Source: Bradyrhizobium erythrophlei (GTDB lineage Bacteria > Pseudomonadota > Alphaproteobacteria > Rhizobiales > Xanthobacteraceae). Taken from it: 64,000 nucleotides of DNA. Both the position numbers and the translations under genes were made by a program. Positions 8,413-16,373 of the stretch are shown here, one piece after another (position 1 is the first letter of the stretch; each line of letters opens with the position of its first letter). The stretch spans positions 2,790,001-2,854,000 of the forward strand of contig NZ_LT670818.1 in assembly GCF_900129505.1 (NCBI RefSeq). Direction: 5' to 3'. The notes beneath the pieces were generated by a model. The model did not search any database. It was not told where the DNA came from and worked only from the letters and a program-made list of their open reading frames with translations.

Positions 8413-9552
8413 TTATGATTCATTGGGCGAGGGCGTTTTAGAGCCTTCCGAGGGATAGGCACGGCCCATTTTGGCGCGGGCTTTCTCGGTTGTGAACATC
8501 CATTTGATGCGGGCGCGTGAAGCGTTGCGCTGCCGCTCCCAGGCGGCGATCTCGGATACGAGTTGTTGCCGGTTGTCGATGCGTCTGTCCAGACACTGAC
8601 TGCGCAGCACGCCAATCTCGATCTCCACCATATTCAGCCAGCTGGCGTGCTTGGGGACGTAGTGGAACTCCAGCCGGCGCAAGATGCGTCGCGCCTCGGC
8701 CGGCGGGAAGGCTTGGTAAAGCGCGCCGACTGAGTGGGTCGATAGATTGTCCAACACGACCCGGATGCGCTCTGCCTTTGGGAAGTGAACATTGGCGAGT
8801 TCGCGCATGCAGGCGGCGAAGTCGACCGCAGCGCGGCTGTCAGTGACTTTGACCTTGCGCCAGGGCCGGTGCACGTCGAGGAAGATGAACAGGTTGACCG
8901 TGCCATTGCGCTTGTACTCACAATCGTAGCGCTCAAGTTGGCCCGGCGCGGCTGGGATCGGCTGGCGGACTTCGCCGATGAGCTGGGTTGGGCTCTCGTC
9001 GAAGCAGACCACCGGGCGCTTCGAATCGGGCTGTTCGGCATAAAGGTCGAGCACATCCTCCATGCGGGCGACGTACTCGCCGTCGACCTGCGGAATGCAC
9101 CACATGTCCTTGCGCCAGGGCTTGAGGTCGTTTTCAGCCAGGCGCCGGCGCACAGTCTCTCGGGAGATGTCGTCGTGCTCGGTGAGCCTGACCAACTCGC
9201 CCGCCAGGAGTTCCAGGGTCCAACGCGCCCGGCCTTTGGGTGGGCTCGAACAGGCCGTCGCAACCAGCAGGGCTTCCTCCTTCCCTGAGAGCTTGCGGGC
9301 CGCTCCGGGGCGCGGCTCCTCGCTCAGCGCCGCCTCCAGGTTGCCGAGCACGAAGCGGCGCTTGGTCCGGTAGATAGTCGAGCCGCTTGCGCCGACACCG
9401 GTGGCGATTGCTTCGTCGCTCGCGCCTGCATCGGCAGCCAGTAAAATCTGCGCTCGCTTGAGCTTGCGCGCGGCGTGCTTGCCGCCACTCAAAAGCGCTG
9501 TGAGTTCTGCCCGCTCGGTTTGGCTCAGTTCGACCCGATAGCGTACATTCAT
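8413..9552 (-). CDS. IS630 family transposase
   Basis: The 379-residue protein has an N-terminal helix-turn-helix region (ASDEAIATGVGASGSTIYRTKRRF, in two parts) and a DDE catalytic domain. The acidic residues appear in VVCFDESPTQ, VVLDNLSTHS and SWLNMVEIEIG, the IS630 pattern. The ATG at 9552 (MNVRYRVELSQ) is preferred over the upstream frame extension because GAGG lies just ahead of it. The frame is complete, so the element could be active. The reading frame is unrelated in detail to the second IS630-type transposase at 29044-30110. Confidence 0.95.
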   Translation of the reverse strand: MNVRYRVELSQTERAELTALLSGGKHAARKLKRAQILLAADAGASDEAIATGVGASGSTIYRTKRRFVLGNLEAALSEEPRPGAARKLSGKEEALLVATACSSPPKGRARWTLELLAGELVRLTEHDDISRETVRRRLAENDLKPWRKDMWCIPQVDGEYVARMEDVLDLYAEQPDSKRPVVCFDESPTQLIGEVRQPIPAAPGQLERYDCEYKRNGTVNLFIFLDVHRPWRKVKVTDSRAAVDFAACMRELANVHFPKAERIRVVLDNLSTHSVGALYQAFPPAEARRILRRLEFHYVPKHASWLNMVEIEIGVLRSQCLDRRIDNRQQLVSEIAAWERQRNASRARIKWMFTTEKARAKMGRAYPSEGSKTPSPNES

Positions 9553-9598
9553 CCCTGCCTCCTCGCTCGTGTGAGGCTTGGACGAACAGCTGAATCGG

Positions 9599-9856
9599 AT
9601 GGCCGGCGTGAGTCCCGCTGCAAAAAACTTCACGCCCAAGCAAGGGCAGTATCTGGCGTTTATCCACCTCTACACGCGGCTGCATCGCAGGCCGCCGGCG
9701 GAAGCCGACATGCAAGAATATTTTCGCGTCAGCCCACCATCCGTTCATCAGATGGTGCTGACGCTCGAACGGGCAGGTTTCATCAGACGGCAGCCGAGGG
9801 TCGCCCGCAGTATCGAACTCCTCGTTGATCCTCAGCAGCTTCCCGAGCTACTTTGA
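9599..9856 (+). CDS. LexA-type winged-helix protein encoded inside the IS630 element
   Basis: This 85-residue protein is divergent from the transposase and lies fully within the terminal repeats. Its sequence follows the N-terminal DNA-binding domain of LexA: a QYLAFIHLYTRLHRRPP helix start, then PSVHQMVLTLERAGFIRR as recognition helix and wing. There is no C-terminal peptidase domain. An in-frame TTG at 9578 could extend it by 7 residues. It may repress the transposase promoter that shares the 47-bp divergent gap, or bind the element's ends; this is inferred from position and fold only. Confidence 0.75.
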   Translation: MAGVSPAAKNFTPKQGQYLAFIHLYTRLHRRPPAEADMQEYFRVSPPSVHQMVLTLERAGFIRRQPRVARSIELLVDPQQLPELL

Positions 9857-10012
9857 TCCAGTATTCAACCCGTCAAATTCACCGTGCAGCGGTACTAGAT
9901 TGTCAGCCACCAATCCGTGATTGGCACCGGTGGCCGCTATTGGCGATACTACCTCCGCGAGCAATCGATAAAAAGATATTTAAACTAGCGATCTGCCCCC
10001 GGGAGGTGTCTC

Positions 10013-11440
10013 GTGAAGGTTTCAGGGTCGTTCCGGACAGCCATTGCCATGGCCTGCGCGGCGTTTGCCGCGGGTCCGGCGCTGGCCGAGCCGCCTGTCG
10101 TGCTGTCCGGCTACAATGCCGACATCAGTCAAAGTTCGATCTCGGGTATCTCATCCGGCGCGTTCATGGCCGTGCAGTTCGGCACCGCCTGGTCTTCGGT
10201 GATCAAGGGTGTCGGCATCGTCGCCGGCGGCCCCTATTGGTGCGCCAAGGCCGACACCGACGATTTCATCAACGGCTATACGCTGCCGTTGATGGCCGCG
10301 AAGGGACCCTGCGGCACGCCGGGGCCACCGTCCGCGATGAGCGACTTCTTCGCGAAGGCCGAGACGAAATCGGCGTCCGGCGATATCGATCCCTTGCAAG
10401 GGCTGAGCCGGCAGAAAATATATGTCTTTCACGGTTATAACGACACCGTGGTCGCGCGATCGGTGACCGATGCGGCGGTCGACTTCTATCGCCATTATCT
10501 TGGCGATACCAACCGCGGCAACCTCTACTATCAATCTATGATCGGGGCTGGTCATGCGCTGGTGGTTGCGAAGGAACCGCACGGCGCCGGCATCAACGAT
10601 TGCAACGCCAATGCCGGCCCGTTCATCGATGCGTGCGGCTACGATCAGGCTGGAATCATCCTGCAGCATATTTACGGGACGTTGAATGCGCCGAACCGGG
10701 GCCAGTTGAACGGCACCGTCAAGCGCTTCGACCAGTCGGTTTACACCAAGCCCGATGATCCCGTCGGGCTGAGCCTGGCCGACGCCGGCTACGTCTTCGT
10801 TCCCAGGGAATGCGAGGATGGCGCGGCGTGCCGCGTCCATATCGCCCTGCACGGGTGCCTGCAGGATACCGGCGATGTCGATCGGCAGTTCATCGACGAT
10901 ACCGGCTACAATGCCTGGGCGGACACCAATCGCCTGATCGTGCTGTATCCGCAGGCGGCCAAGAGCTGGCTGCCCTATAATCCGCTGGGATGCTGGGACT
11001 GGTGGAGTTACATCGATCACGAGGACAGCTACGTCACGAAGTCCGGATTGCAGATCAAGACGATCAAGGCGATGCTCGACGCGCTGACCGCGCGTGCCAC
11101 ACCGGCGCTGACGCCGGCGCCGGCGCCCGATGCCGCGCCGACCGGGCTGACTGTTATCGACACCTCGGACACCGGCGCGGATCTGGTGTGGACGCCGATC
11201 GCGGGTATCGCGGCCTACCGCATCTCGCGTGCGGGCGCTGACGGCCAGTTCGCGGCGGTCGGAGATACGGCAGGTCCCGGTTTCGGCGATTCGGGGCTGA
11301 GCCCGCGATCCGCTTATCGCTGGCGCGTCTCGGCCGTCGTCAACGGCGTCGAAGGCCCGGTCTCCACCGAAGTCTCCGCCACTTCAAGGCCCAGTCCCGC
11401 GCCGTGCGAAAATCCAGGCAACTGCCCGATCGATAAGTGA
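10013..11440 (+). CDS. Secreted PHB depolymerase-like esterase with C-terminal fibronectin type III domain
   Basis: The 475-residue product has a Sec signal (AMACAAFAAGPALAEP) and an alpha/beta-hydrolase domain with the nucleophile in GISSGAF (about residue 47). A conserved VHIALHGCLQ segment, typical of extracellular poly(3-hydroxybutyrate) depolymerases of the short catalytic type, follows near residue 285. After a Pro/Ala linker at about 365-380 comes one fibronectin type III module (about 380-455). The start is GTG at 10013 with GGGAGG 6 bases upstream. It would act outside the cytoplasm on polyhydroxyalkanoate or another polyester. No dedicated neighbours are seen. Confidence 0.88.
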   Translation: MKVSGSFRTAIAMACAAFAAGPALAEPPVVLSGYNADISQSSISGISSGAFMAVQFGTAWSSVIKGVGIVAGGPYWCAKADTDDFINGYTLPLMAAKGPCGTPGPPSAMSDFFAKAETKSASGDIDPLQGLSRQKIYVFHGYNDTVVARSVTDAAVDFYRHYLGDTNRGNLYYQSMIGAGHALVVAKEPHGAGINDCNANAGPFIDACGYDQAGIILQHIYGTLNAPNRGQLNGTVKRFDQSVYTKPDDPVGLSLADAGYVFVPRECEDGAACRVHIALHGCLQDTGDVDRQFIDDTGYNAWADTNRLIVLYPQAAKSWLPYNPLGCWDWWSYIDHEDSYVTKSGLQIKTIKAMLDALTARATPALTPAPAPDAAPTGLTVIDTSDTGADLVWTPIAGIAAYRISRAGADGQFAAVGDTAGPGFGDSGLSPRSAYRWRVSAVVNGVEGPVSTEVSATSRPSPAPCENPGNCPIDK

Positions 11441-11500
11441 CCGGCGTTCTGCGCGGCCGCAAAATATTGGGCCCTGCGCGATCAGACCAAAACGCTGTGA

Positions 11501-11546
11501 CGCGTTTTCTTGACGCGAACCGGTATCCACTTTGCTCGAAAACGCG
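11501..11546. repeat. Palindromic intergenic repeat (GTTTTC...GAAAAC family), copy 1
   Basis: CGCGTTTTC at 11501-11509 pairs perfectly with GAAAACGCG at 11538-11546. The interior reads CGAACCGGTATCCACTTTGC, a sequence also found, inverted and diverged, at 36480-36522. Confidence 0.8.
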
Positions 11547-11559
11547 ATAGAAGCATCGC

Positions 11560-12234
11560 ATGATTCCATGGTTGCAACTAGATACGACGCGTGTGCCGGG
11601 GGCAGAGGTCGAACTTCGCTTGATGCGAAGGGGAACGGAATTCTCGATGATGCTGGGTCCGAACGAGCTGATGAACAGCCGGCTCAGCGGATCCGAGGAG
11701 GCGCTGGCCACGCTCGCCTGCAAGAGGCTGGAGGCCGGCAAGGCGGCGCATCTGTTGATCGGCGGACTGGGCATGGGTTTCACGCTCCGTGCCGCGCTCG
11801 CGGTGCTGGGATCCGAAGCGCGCATCACGGTGGCCGAACTTGTGCCTGCCGTGATCGCCTGGGCGAGAGGTCCGATGGCGGGCATTTTCGGCGACAGTCT
11901 GAGCGACCCGCGCGTCCACATTCGCGAGGCCGATGTCGCCGATGTGATCGGGGCGCGCGCGTCCGCGTTCGATGCGATTCTGCTCGATGTCGACAACGGC
12001 CCGGAGGGATTGATCCGCAAGGCTAACGACGCGCTCTATGATGCGAAGGGATTGAAAGCGATCCGCCGGGCGCTGCGGCCGGGCGGCGTGCTCGCCGTGT
12101 GGTCGTCGGGACCGCATCCCGCCTTCACCAAGCGGCTTCGCGATGCCGGCTTTGACGTCAACGAAGTCAATTTGCGCGCCACCACCAGGCGCAGCGGCGC
12201 ACGCCATGTCATCTGGTTTGCGACGAAGTCGTGA
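11560..12234 (+). CDS. Spermidine synthase-like SAM-fold protein
   Basis: The 224-residue protein has a Rossmann-type methyltransferase core. The glycine-rich LLIGGLGMGFTLRAAL loop (about residues 65-80), an acidic ITVAELVP strand and an ILLDVDNGPEG segment are arranged as in polyamine aminopropyltransferases. The N-terminal beta domain of true spermidine synthases is short here, so it may not make spermidine. It stands alone between a repeat and a convergent permease gene that ends 19 bp away. The biochemical role is unresolved; a methyl- or aminopropyl-transferase are the options. Confidence 0.7.
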   Translation: MIPWLQLDTTRVPGAEVELRLMRRGTEFSMMLGPNELMNSRLSGSEEALATLACKRLEAGKAAHLLIGGLGMGFTLRAALAVLGSEARITVAELVPAVIAWARGPMAGIFGDSLSDPRVHIREADVADVIGARASAFDAILLDVDNGPEGLIRKANDALYDAKGLKAIRRALRPGGVLAVWSSGPHPAFTKRLRDAGFDVNEVNLRATTRRSGARHVIWFATKS

Positions 12235-12253
12235 GCCTGCCGGAACCCGCCTG

Positions 12254-13108
12254 TCAGCGGTGGGTGGTGCTCTGCGCCACGGCGCCGACGATCGAATTCG
12301 TCCATGGCCATTCGCTGGAGGCGAGTTTTCCCGCGACCAGGACCAGGGTCACCGCCAGCAGCAGCCGCAGCGCCATTTCCGGCACGCGGGTGGCGAAGTA
12401 GCTGCCGATCACGATCCCGGGCAGCGAGCCCATCAGCAGCACGGCCATCAGATGCCAGTCGATCGCGCCGAGCGCCCAGTGCCCGATACCCGCAACCAGC
12501 GTCAGCGGCACCGCATGGGCAATGTCGGAGCCGACGATGCGCGACATCGGCAGTTGCGGATAGAGCAGCAGCAACGCGGTCACGCCCACGGCGCCGGCCC
12601 CGACCGATGAAATCGAGACCAGCACGCCGAGCGCGGCCCCGACCAGCACGGTCGCGCGCGCGATGGTATGCTCCTCGAGCCGCTCCATTCGCCAGCGAAG
12701 CCTTTCCATGATGGCCTTGCGGAAGATCAGCGATGCCGCCGTCAGCATCAGCGCAAAGGAGAGCACGATGTTGACCAGGCTGCGCGCGGCGGCGCTGTCG
12801 AGATCGAGCTGCCACAGAACAAGGAGCGTCAGGATGCTGGCCGGGATACTGCCGCTGGCGAGCCGGATCACCGCGGGCCAGTGGATGCTGCGCGCCCAGC
12901 TATGTACGAGGCTGCCGCCGGTCTTGGTAGCGGCGGCATAGAGCAGATCGGTGCCGACCGCGGTCGAGGGATGAATGCCGAACAGCAGGATCAACAGCGG
13001 CGTCATCAGCGAGCCGCCGCCCACGCCGGTCATGCCGACAAGCAGTCCGACGCCGAAACCCGATGTGACATAGAGCGGATCGATTACCGGCATCGGGCGC
13101 GCCTGCAC
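12254..13108 (-). CDS. TauE/SafE family membrane permease
   Basis: The 284-residue polytopic protein contains the family hallmarks GVGGGSLMTPLLILLFG near the N-terminus and a second related half with GAGAVGVTALLLLYP. The family exports or imports sulfite, sulfonates or other small sulfur-containing anions. The frame opens at GTG 13108; an ATG at 13093 (MPVIDPLYV) is an equally good start. It converges with the spermidine synthase-like gene. The sox genes in this window are about 44 kb away, so a link with sulfur oxidation is only a possibility. Confidence 0.88.
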   Translation of the reverse strand: MQARPMPVIDPLYVTSGFGVGLLVGMTGVGGGSLMTPLLILLFGIHPSTAVGTDLLYAAATKTGGSLVHSWARSIHWPAVIRLASGSIPASILTLLVLWQLDLDSAAARSLVNIVLSFALMLTAASLIFRKAIMERLRWRMERLEEHTIARATVLVGAALGVLVSISSVGAGAVGVTALLLLYPQLPMSRIVGSDIAHAVPLTLVAGIGHWALGAIDWHLMAVLLMGSLPGIVIGSYFATRVPEMALRLLLAVTLVLVAGKLASSEWPWTNSIVGAVAQSTTHR

Positions 13109-13370
13109 TCACGCTTGGTCATCGAACAGGTTCCCTCGTTGGCTCGCGCGGAACGGCGGCCGGATCGTTCAGCATATGTTCAGGTAGGATCATGCCTGCG
13201 ATGACGGCAAGAGGGCGGCGGAAAAAAGAATGTTACTTGCGTTGATCGGGACAGGGTAGGAATTCCTCCCAGCAAGCCGGCGAGTGGCGGTGATAGCGGC
13301 CTGTCGGAACCCCGCCGGCAAAGGCTTCCAAATCGGGTGCTTTGATTGTGCTCGGCCTGATCGAACCATC
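13109..13370. other. Intergenic stretch with no recognised gene
   Basis: Together with the terminator at 13371-13405 this fills the 354-bp gap between the permease start and the thiolase stop. Short frames here show no family resemblance and no ribosome-binding site. It should hold the permease promoter. Confidence 0.5.
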
Positions 13371-13405
13371 AAAAGAAATAGCGCGGCGGATGGTTCCGCC
13401 GCGCT
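13371..13405 (-). terminator. Rho-independent terminator of the thiolase gene
   Basis: A perfect 11-bp stem (13380-13390 with 13395-13405, GC-rich, 4-nt loop TGGT) is followed on the minus strand by ATTTCTTTT. It lies about 58 bp beyond the thiolase stop. Confidence 0.85.
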
Positions 13406-13462
13406 GCTGTCTTTCTGGGCGCCGGCGGCACGCTTCCCGCCGCTTCGTGCCGAGGCTTATGC

Positions 13463-14635
13463 TCAGCTGTAGATTTCGAACAGGCCGGCGCCGCCCTGGC
13501 CGCCGCCGATGCACATCGTCACCACGCCCCACTTCGCCTTGCGCCGGCGGCCTTCCTGCAGGATGTGGCCAGTCAGACGCGCGCCGGTCATGCCGAAGGG
13601 ATGGCCGATCGCGATCGAGCCGCCGTTGACGTTGTACTTTTCGGGATCGATGCCGAGCTGGTCGCGCGAATAGAGGCACTGGCTGGCGAACGCCTCGTTG
13701 AGCTCCCACAGATCGATATCCCCGATCTTCAGGTCATGACGCTTCAACAGCTTCGGCACCGCGAAGACTGGGCCGATGCCCATTTCGTCCGGCTCACAGC
13801 CCGCCGCCGCCCAGGCGACGAAGCGGCCGAGCGGATGGAGGCCGCGCTTTTCGGCATCCTTGGCTTCCATCAGCACCACGGCCGCCGCGCCATCCGAAAG
13901 CTGGCTGGCGTTGCCGGCGGTGATGTATTTGCCCGGTCCCCTGACCGGTTCGAGCCTCGCGAGACCTTCCAGGGTCGTCTCCGGGCGGTTGCACTCGTCG
14001 CGGTCGACCACATAGTCGACGATGCTCTCGGCCTTGGTAGCCTTGTCGACCACCTTCATCCTGGTCTTCATCGGGACGATTTCGTCCTTGAACTTGTTGG
14101 CCTGCTGGGCGGCGGCCATGCGGCGCTGCGATTCCAGCGAATACTCGTCCTGGTATTCGCGGCTGAGCTTGTAGCGCTCCGCGACGATATCGGCGGTGTC
14201 GATCATCGCCATGAAGATGTCGGGCGCCGTCTTGAGCAGGTCCGGATCGACCACTTCCTTCGGCAAGGGACCGCCGGGGACCGAGATGCTTTCCACGCCG
14301 CCGGCGACGATGCATTCGGCGCCATCCGAACGGATCGAGTTGGCGGCCATCGCGATGGTTTGCAAGCCCGAGGAGCAGAAGCGATTCACCGATACGCCAC
14401 CGGTCGACTTCGGCATGCCCGCGAGCAGCGCGGCCTGGCGGCCGATATTGGGCGCGCCATGCGCGCAATTGCCGAGATAGCAATCCTCGACATATTCCTT
14501 GTCGACGCCGGCGCGCTCGACGGCGTGTTTGATGGCGTGGGCCGCCATCGACATCGGCGGGGTGATATTGAACCCCCCGCGGCCGGATTTCGCCAGCCCG
14601 GTACGGGCATAAGAAACAATGACGGCTTCACGCAT
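13463..14635 (-). CDS. Acetyl-CoA acetyltransferase family thiolase
   Basis: The 390-residue thiolase has its nucleophilic Cys at position 87 (NRFCSSGLQ), the [11 protein letters not shown] motif with His345, and the C-terminal catalytic Cys375 in [11 protein letters not shown]. All three catalytic positions are intact. It condenses two acetyl-CoA, or cleaves 3-ketoacyl-CoA; which direction or chain length dominates cannot be told. The ATG at 14635 has GGGGAG upstream. It is monocistronic, with its own terminator. The sequence is closer to the fatty-acid-oxidation thiolase branch than to a typical PhaA, which is a judgement from memory rather than alignment. Confidence 0.93.
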   Translation of the reverse strand: MREAVIVSYARTGLAKSGRGGFNITPPMSMAAHAIKHAVERAGVDKEYVEDCYLGNCAHGAPNIGRQAALLAGMPKSTGGVSVNRFCSSGLQTIAMAANSIRSDGAECIVAGGVESISVPGGPLPKEVVDPDLLKTAPDIFMAMIDTADIVAERYKLSREYQDEYSLESQRRMAAAQQANKFKDEIVPMKTRMKVVDKATKAESIVDYVVDRDECNRPETTLEGLARLEPVRGPGKYITAGNASQLSDGAAAVVLMEAKDAEKRGLHPLGRFVAWAAAGCEPDEMGIGPVFAVPKLLKRHDLKIGDIDLWELNEAFASQCLYSRDQLGIDPEKYNVNGGSIAIGHPFGMTGARLTGHILQEGRRRKAKWGVVTMCIGGGQGGAGLFEIYS

Positions 14636-14782
14636 TTTTTTGATCTCCCCTGGAACTGGCCGATGATGCCTCGCGAAGGGCTGTAATCGTACATAATTCC
14701 AGCGGGGGCAATGAAAATACCGCGGGTTTGGGTTTCCGGCTGGCGGAATTAGTCGGCGGCGCGGCAGATTGTCCGCGCGTCA

Positions 14783-15832
14783 CTACCGGTTCAAGGCGAC
14801 GCTCTTGAACGCCGTCACCAGCGGCATCTCGAGCTTGTCTTGCATGCCCGTGAGGATGTCGAAGGCCTGGGCCCGCGACATCGGCGGCTTGTATCGCCGA
14901 TCCTCGATCAGCGCGGAGAAGATATCGGAAATGGTCAGGACCCGGACGAGGTCGGCTATATCGGCAGCGCTAAGGCGATCGGGATATCCGCTGCCGTCAA
15001 GATATTCATGGTGGTGCCTGACCGCGTCCAGGATCTCCGGGGATATCCCGCCGGCCCCCTTCAGCGCATCATATCCCGCCGCCGCATGGGTTTCGATAAG
15101 AGCCCGTTCCCGGTCATCTAGTCGCCCGGGCTTGTCCAGCACGGCGGACGGGATCTTGGCTTTGCCGACGTCATGAAACATGGCTGCGGTAGACAGGCGT
15201 TCCAGGTCGGCTCTCGCCAGTCCCAAACTCAATCCAAAAGCCGCGGCTGTGCCGGTTACCAGCAGGCAATGCTGGTAGGTACCTTCGTGGTGGCGCCGTA
15301 CCGTTTCCAGCCAGTGGGTAAAGCCGTTTTCGCCAACCGCATCGGCGATCTTCGCGGCGGCGCGTTTTGCTTCGGCTGCGTCGACCTGTTGGCCGGTCGC
15401 GACGCGGGAGAACATCGAATCAAGACAGACCGCGCCTTCCAACGCGGCTTCGCGCGCAACCCGATCGGCATCTCCGGCGGGTTCGGGTGGTTTGCCGGGA
15501 CCGCCCAGGGCCGCGAGCAGAGTCGGCTGATTTACGGGATTGAACAATACATGCGTCGCGCCCAGTGCATATGCCTGAGCGGCATCCAGCCGCGCCTTCT
15601 GATCGACGACGAAAACCTTTCGCCGGGCGGATTTGAAGGCCGTCGATACCGTCTTGAGGGCGGCGATGTTCTCGGCGTTCCGGAGATCGGCAGCGGCGAT
15701 CATCGCGTCGCAGTCCTGCGGCAGGCGATCCTTGCCATAAAGCAGAGTGGAAGTGATCACATGCCGCGAACCGAACAGCGGACGCAAGTCCGAAATCTTG
15801 TTCGGGTGGTCGGCGACAATGTGCACCAGCAT
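14783..15832 (-). CDS. HD-GYP domain protein with degenerate receiver-like N-terminus
   Basis: The 349-residue product carries an HD-GYP phosphodiesterase domain: HDVGK at 220-224, HHHE at 273-276 and DGSGYP at 279-284, all intact. HD-GYP enzymes hydrolyse cyclic-di-GMP. Residues 1-115 have the alternating pattern of a response-regulator receiver, but the usual phosphoacceptor Asp context is missing and the conserved Lys-Pro is replaced by FNPV, so phosphorylation is doubtful. The ATG at 15832 (MLVHIVADHP) is chosen over a longer frame that overlaps the next small gene. It is the last gene of a minus-strand series with two PilZ proteins and a DUF2336 protein. Confidence 0.87.
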   Translation of the reverse strand: MLVHIVADHPNKISDLRPLFGSRHVITSTLLYGKDRLPQDCDAMIAAADLRNAENIAALKTVSTAFKSARRKVFVVDQKARLDAAQAYALGATHVLFNPVNQPTLLAALGGPGKPPEPAGDADRVAREAALEGAVCLDSMFSRVATGQQVDAAEAKRAAAKIADAVGENGFTHWLETVRRHHEGTYQHCLLVTGTAAAFGLSLGLARADLERLSTAAMFHDVGKAKIPSAVLDKPGRLDDRERALIETHAAAGYDALKGAGGISPEILDAVRHHHEYLDGSGYPDRLSAADIADLVRVLTISDIFSALIEDRRYKPPMSRAQAFDILTGMQDKLEMPLVTAFKSVALNR

Positions 15833-15846
15833 CGAAGTGTGCTTTT

Positions 15847-16017
15847 CTATTCGGTCGGATTCCTGATGAGATTGAAAGCAAGCACCTTGTGGCCGCGCCA
15901 TGAATTGAGCGCATGGCCGCAGACCTCGCAGTCAGCGCTATCTTCAACCCAATCGGTGATTTCGAATTCGACCTGCTCGTAGACCGCTTCGCACTCGCAT
16001 TTGATGATGATTGCCAT
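15847..16017 (-). CDS. Small cysteine-rich hypothetical protein (56 aa)
   Basis: This short frame starts with ATG at 16017 and encodes MAIIIKCECEAVYEQVEFE and then a CEVCGHALNSWRGHK segment, ending at a TAG. Two cysteine pairs (CEC and CEVC) and a nearby His suggest a small zinc-ribbon-like fold. It lies 12 bp downstream of a PilZ gene and 14 bp upstream of the HD-GYP gene, on the same strand. That spacing supports a real, co-transcribed gene. No function is assigned. Confidence 0.7.
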   Translation of the reverse strand: MAIIIKCECEAVYEQVEFEITDWVEDSADCEVCGHALNSWRGHKVLAFNLIRNPTE

Positions 16018-16029
16018 GTCGGGGGCCCT

Positions 16030-16332
16030 CTAACCTCGGACGGCTTTTTTCGACTTCGGCGCCGGTGCCTGCAGGAATCCGACGCCGATCTGATCGCCCG
16101 CCACCCGCACCAGTTTGCAGCGACGATACGCAAGACCTGTCGATGACAGCAAAAGGAAGAACTCCTTGAGGTCCAGTCCTTCGAAGGATCCTTCGATGCG
16201 CAGGCGCGCGCCTGTTTGCGACACATCGAACATCATGCAGTCCCGGCGCCAGGTGCCGTCAATTCCCATGATTTGAACGTCAATGCCGCGTTCGAAATCA
16301 ACACGCCCGCTTTTTCTGTCTCCGAAGGCCAT
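16030..16332 (-). CDS. PilZ domain protein
   Basis: The 100-residue protein begins MAFGDRKSGRVDFERG, where the basic RKSGR stretch resembles the RxxxR cyclic-di-GMP contact, and continues with DVSQTGARL, matching the D/NxSxxG motif. Both binding elements are therefore present. PilZ proteins sense cyclic-di-GMP and pass the signal to motility, exopolysaccharide or enzyme partners. The ATG at 16332 is used; the frame to 16410 runs into the upstream gene. It is next to an HD-GYP enzyme and a DUF2336 protein. Confidence 0.8.
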   Translation of the reverse strand: MAFGDRKSGRVDFERGIDVQIMGIDGTWRRDCMMFDVSQTGARLRIEGSFEGLDLKEFFLLLSSTGLAYRRCKLVRVAGDQIGVGFLQAPAPKSKKAVRG

Positions 16333-16373
16333 TGGTGCAATCCGATTTGTCGTAAAATTTGTGGATGGCGGTT

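Larger units (their letters stand above)
8397..9897. mobile_element. IS630-family insertion sequence with LexA-like passenger gene
   Basis: The left end TAGTACCGC (8397-8405) is matched by an inverted GCGGTACTA (9889-9897), and partial similarity continues inward (CAC/GTGA followed by TGA-containing stretches). TA at both tips fits the TA target duplication of the IS630/Tc1 group. The element of about 1.5 kb carries a minus-strand transposase and a divergent small winged-helix gene. It landed directly behind the SDR stop codon, so no gene appears broken. Confidence 0.85.

Noticed and set aside
13233..13709. Minus-strand frame overlapping the thiolase end and its terminator
   Set aside because: It crosses a clear hairpin terminator and is in another frame of the thiolase gene.
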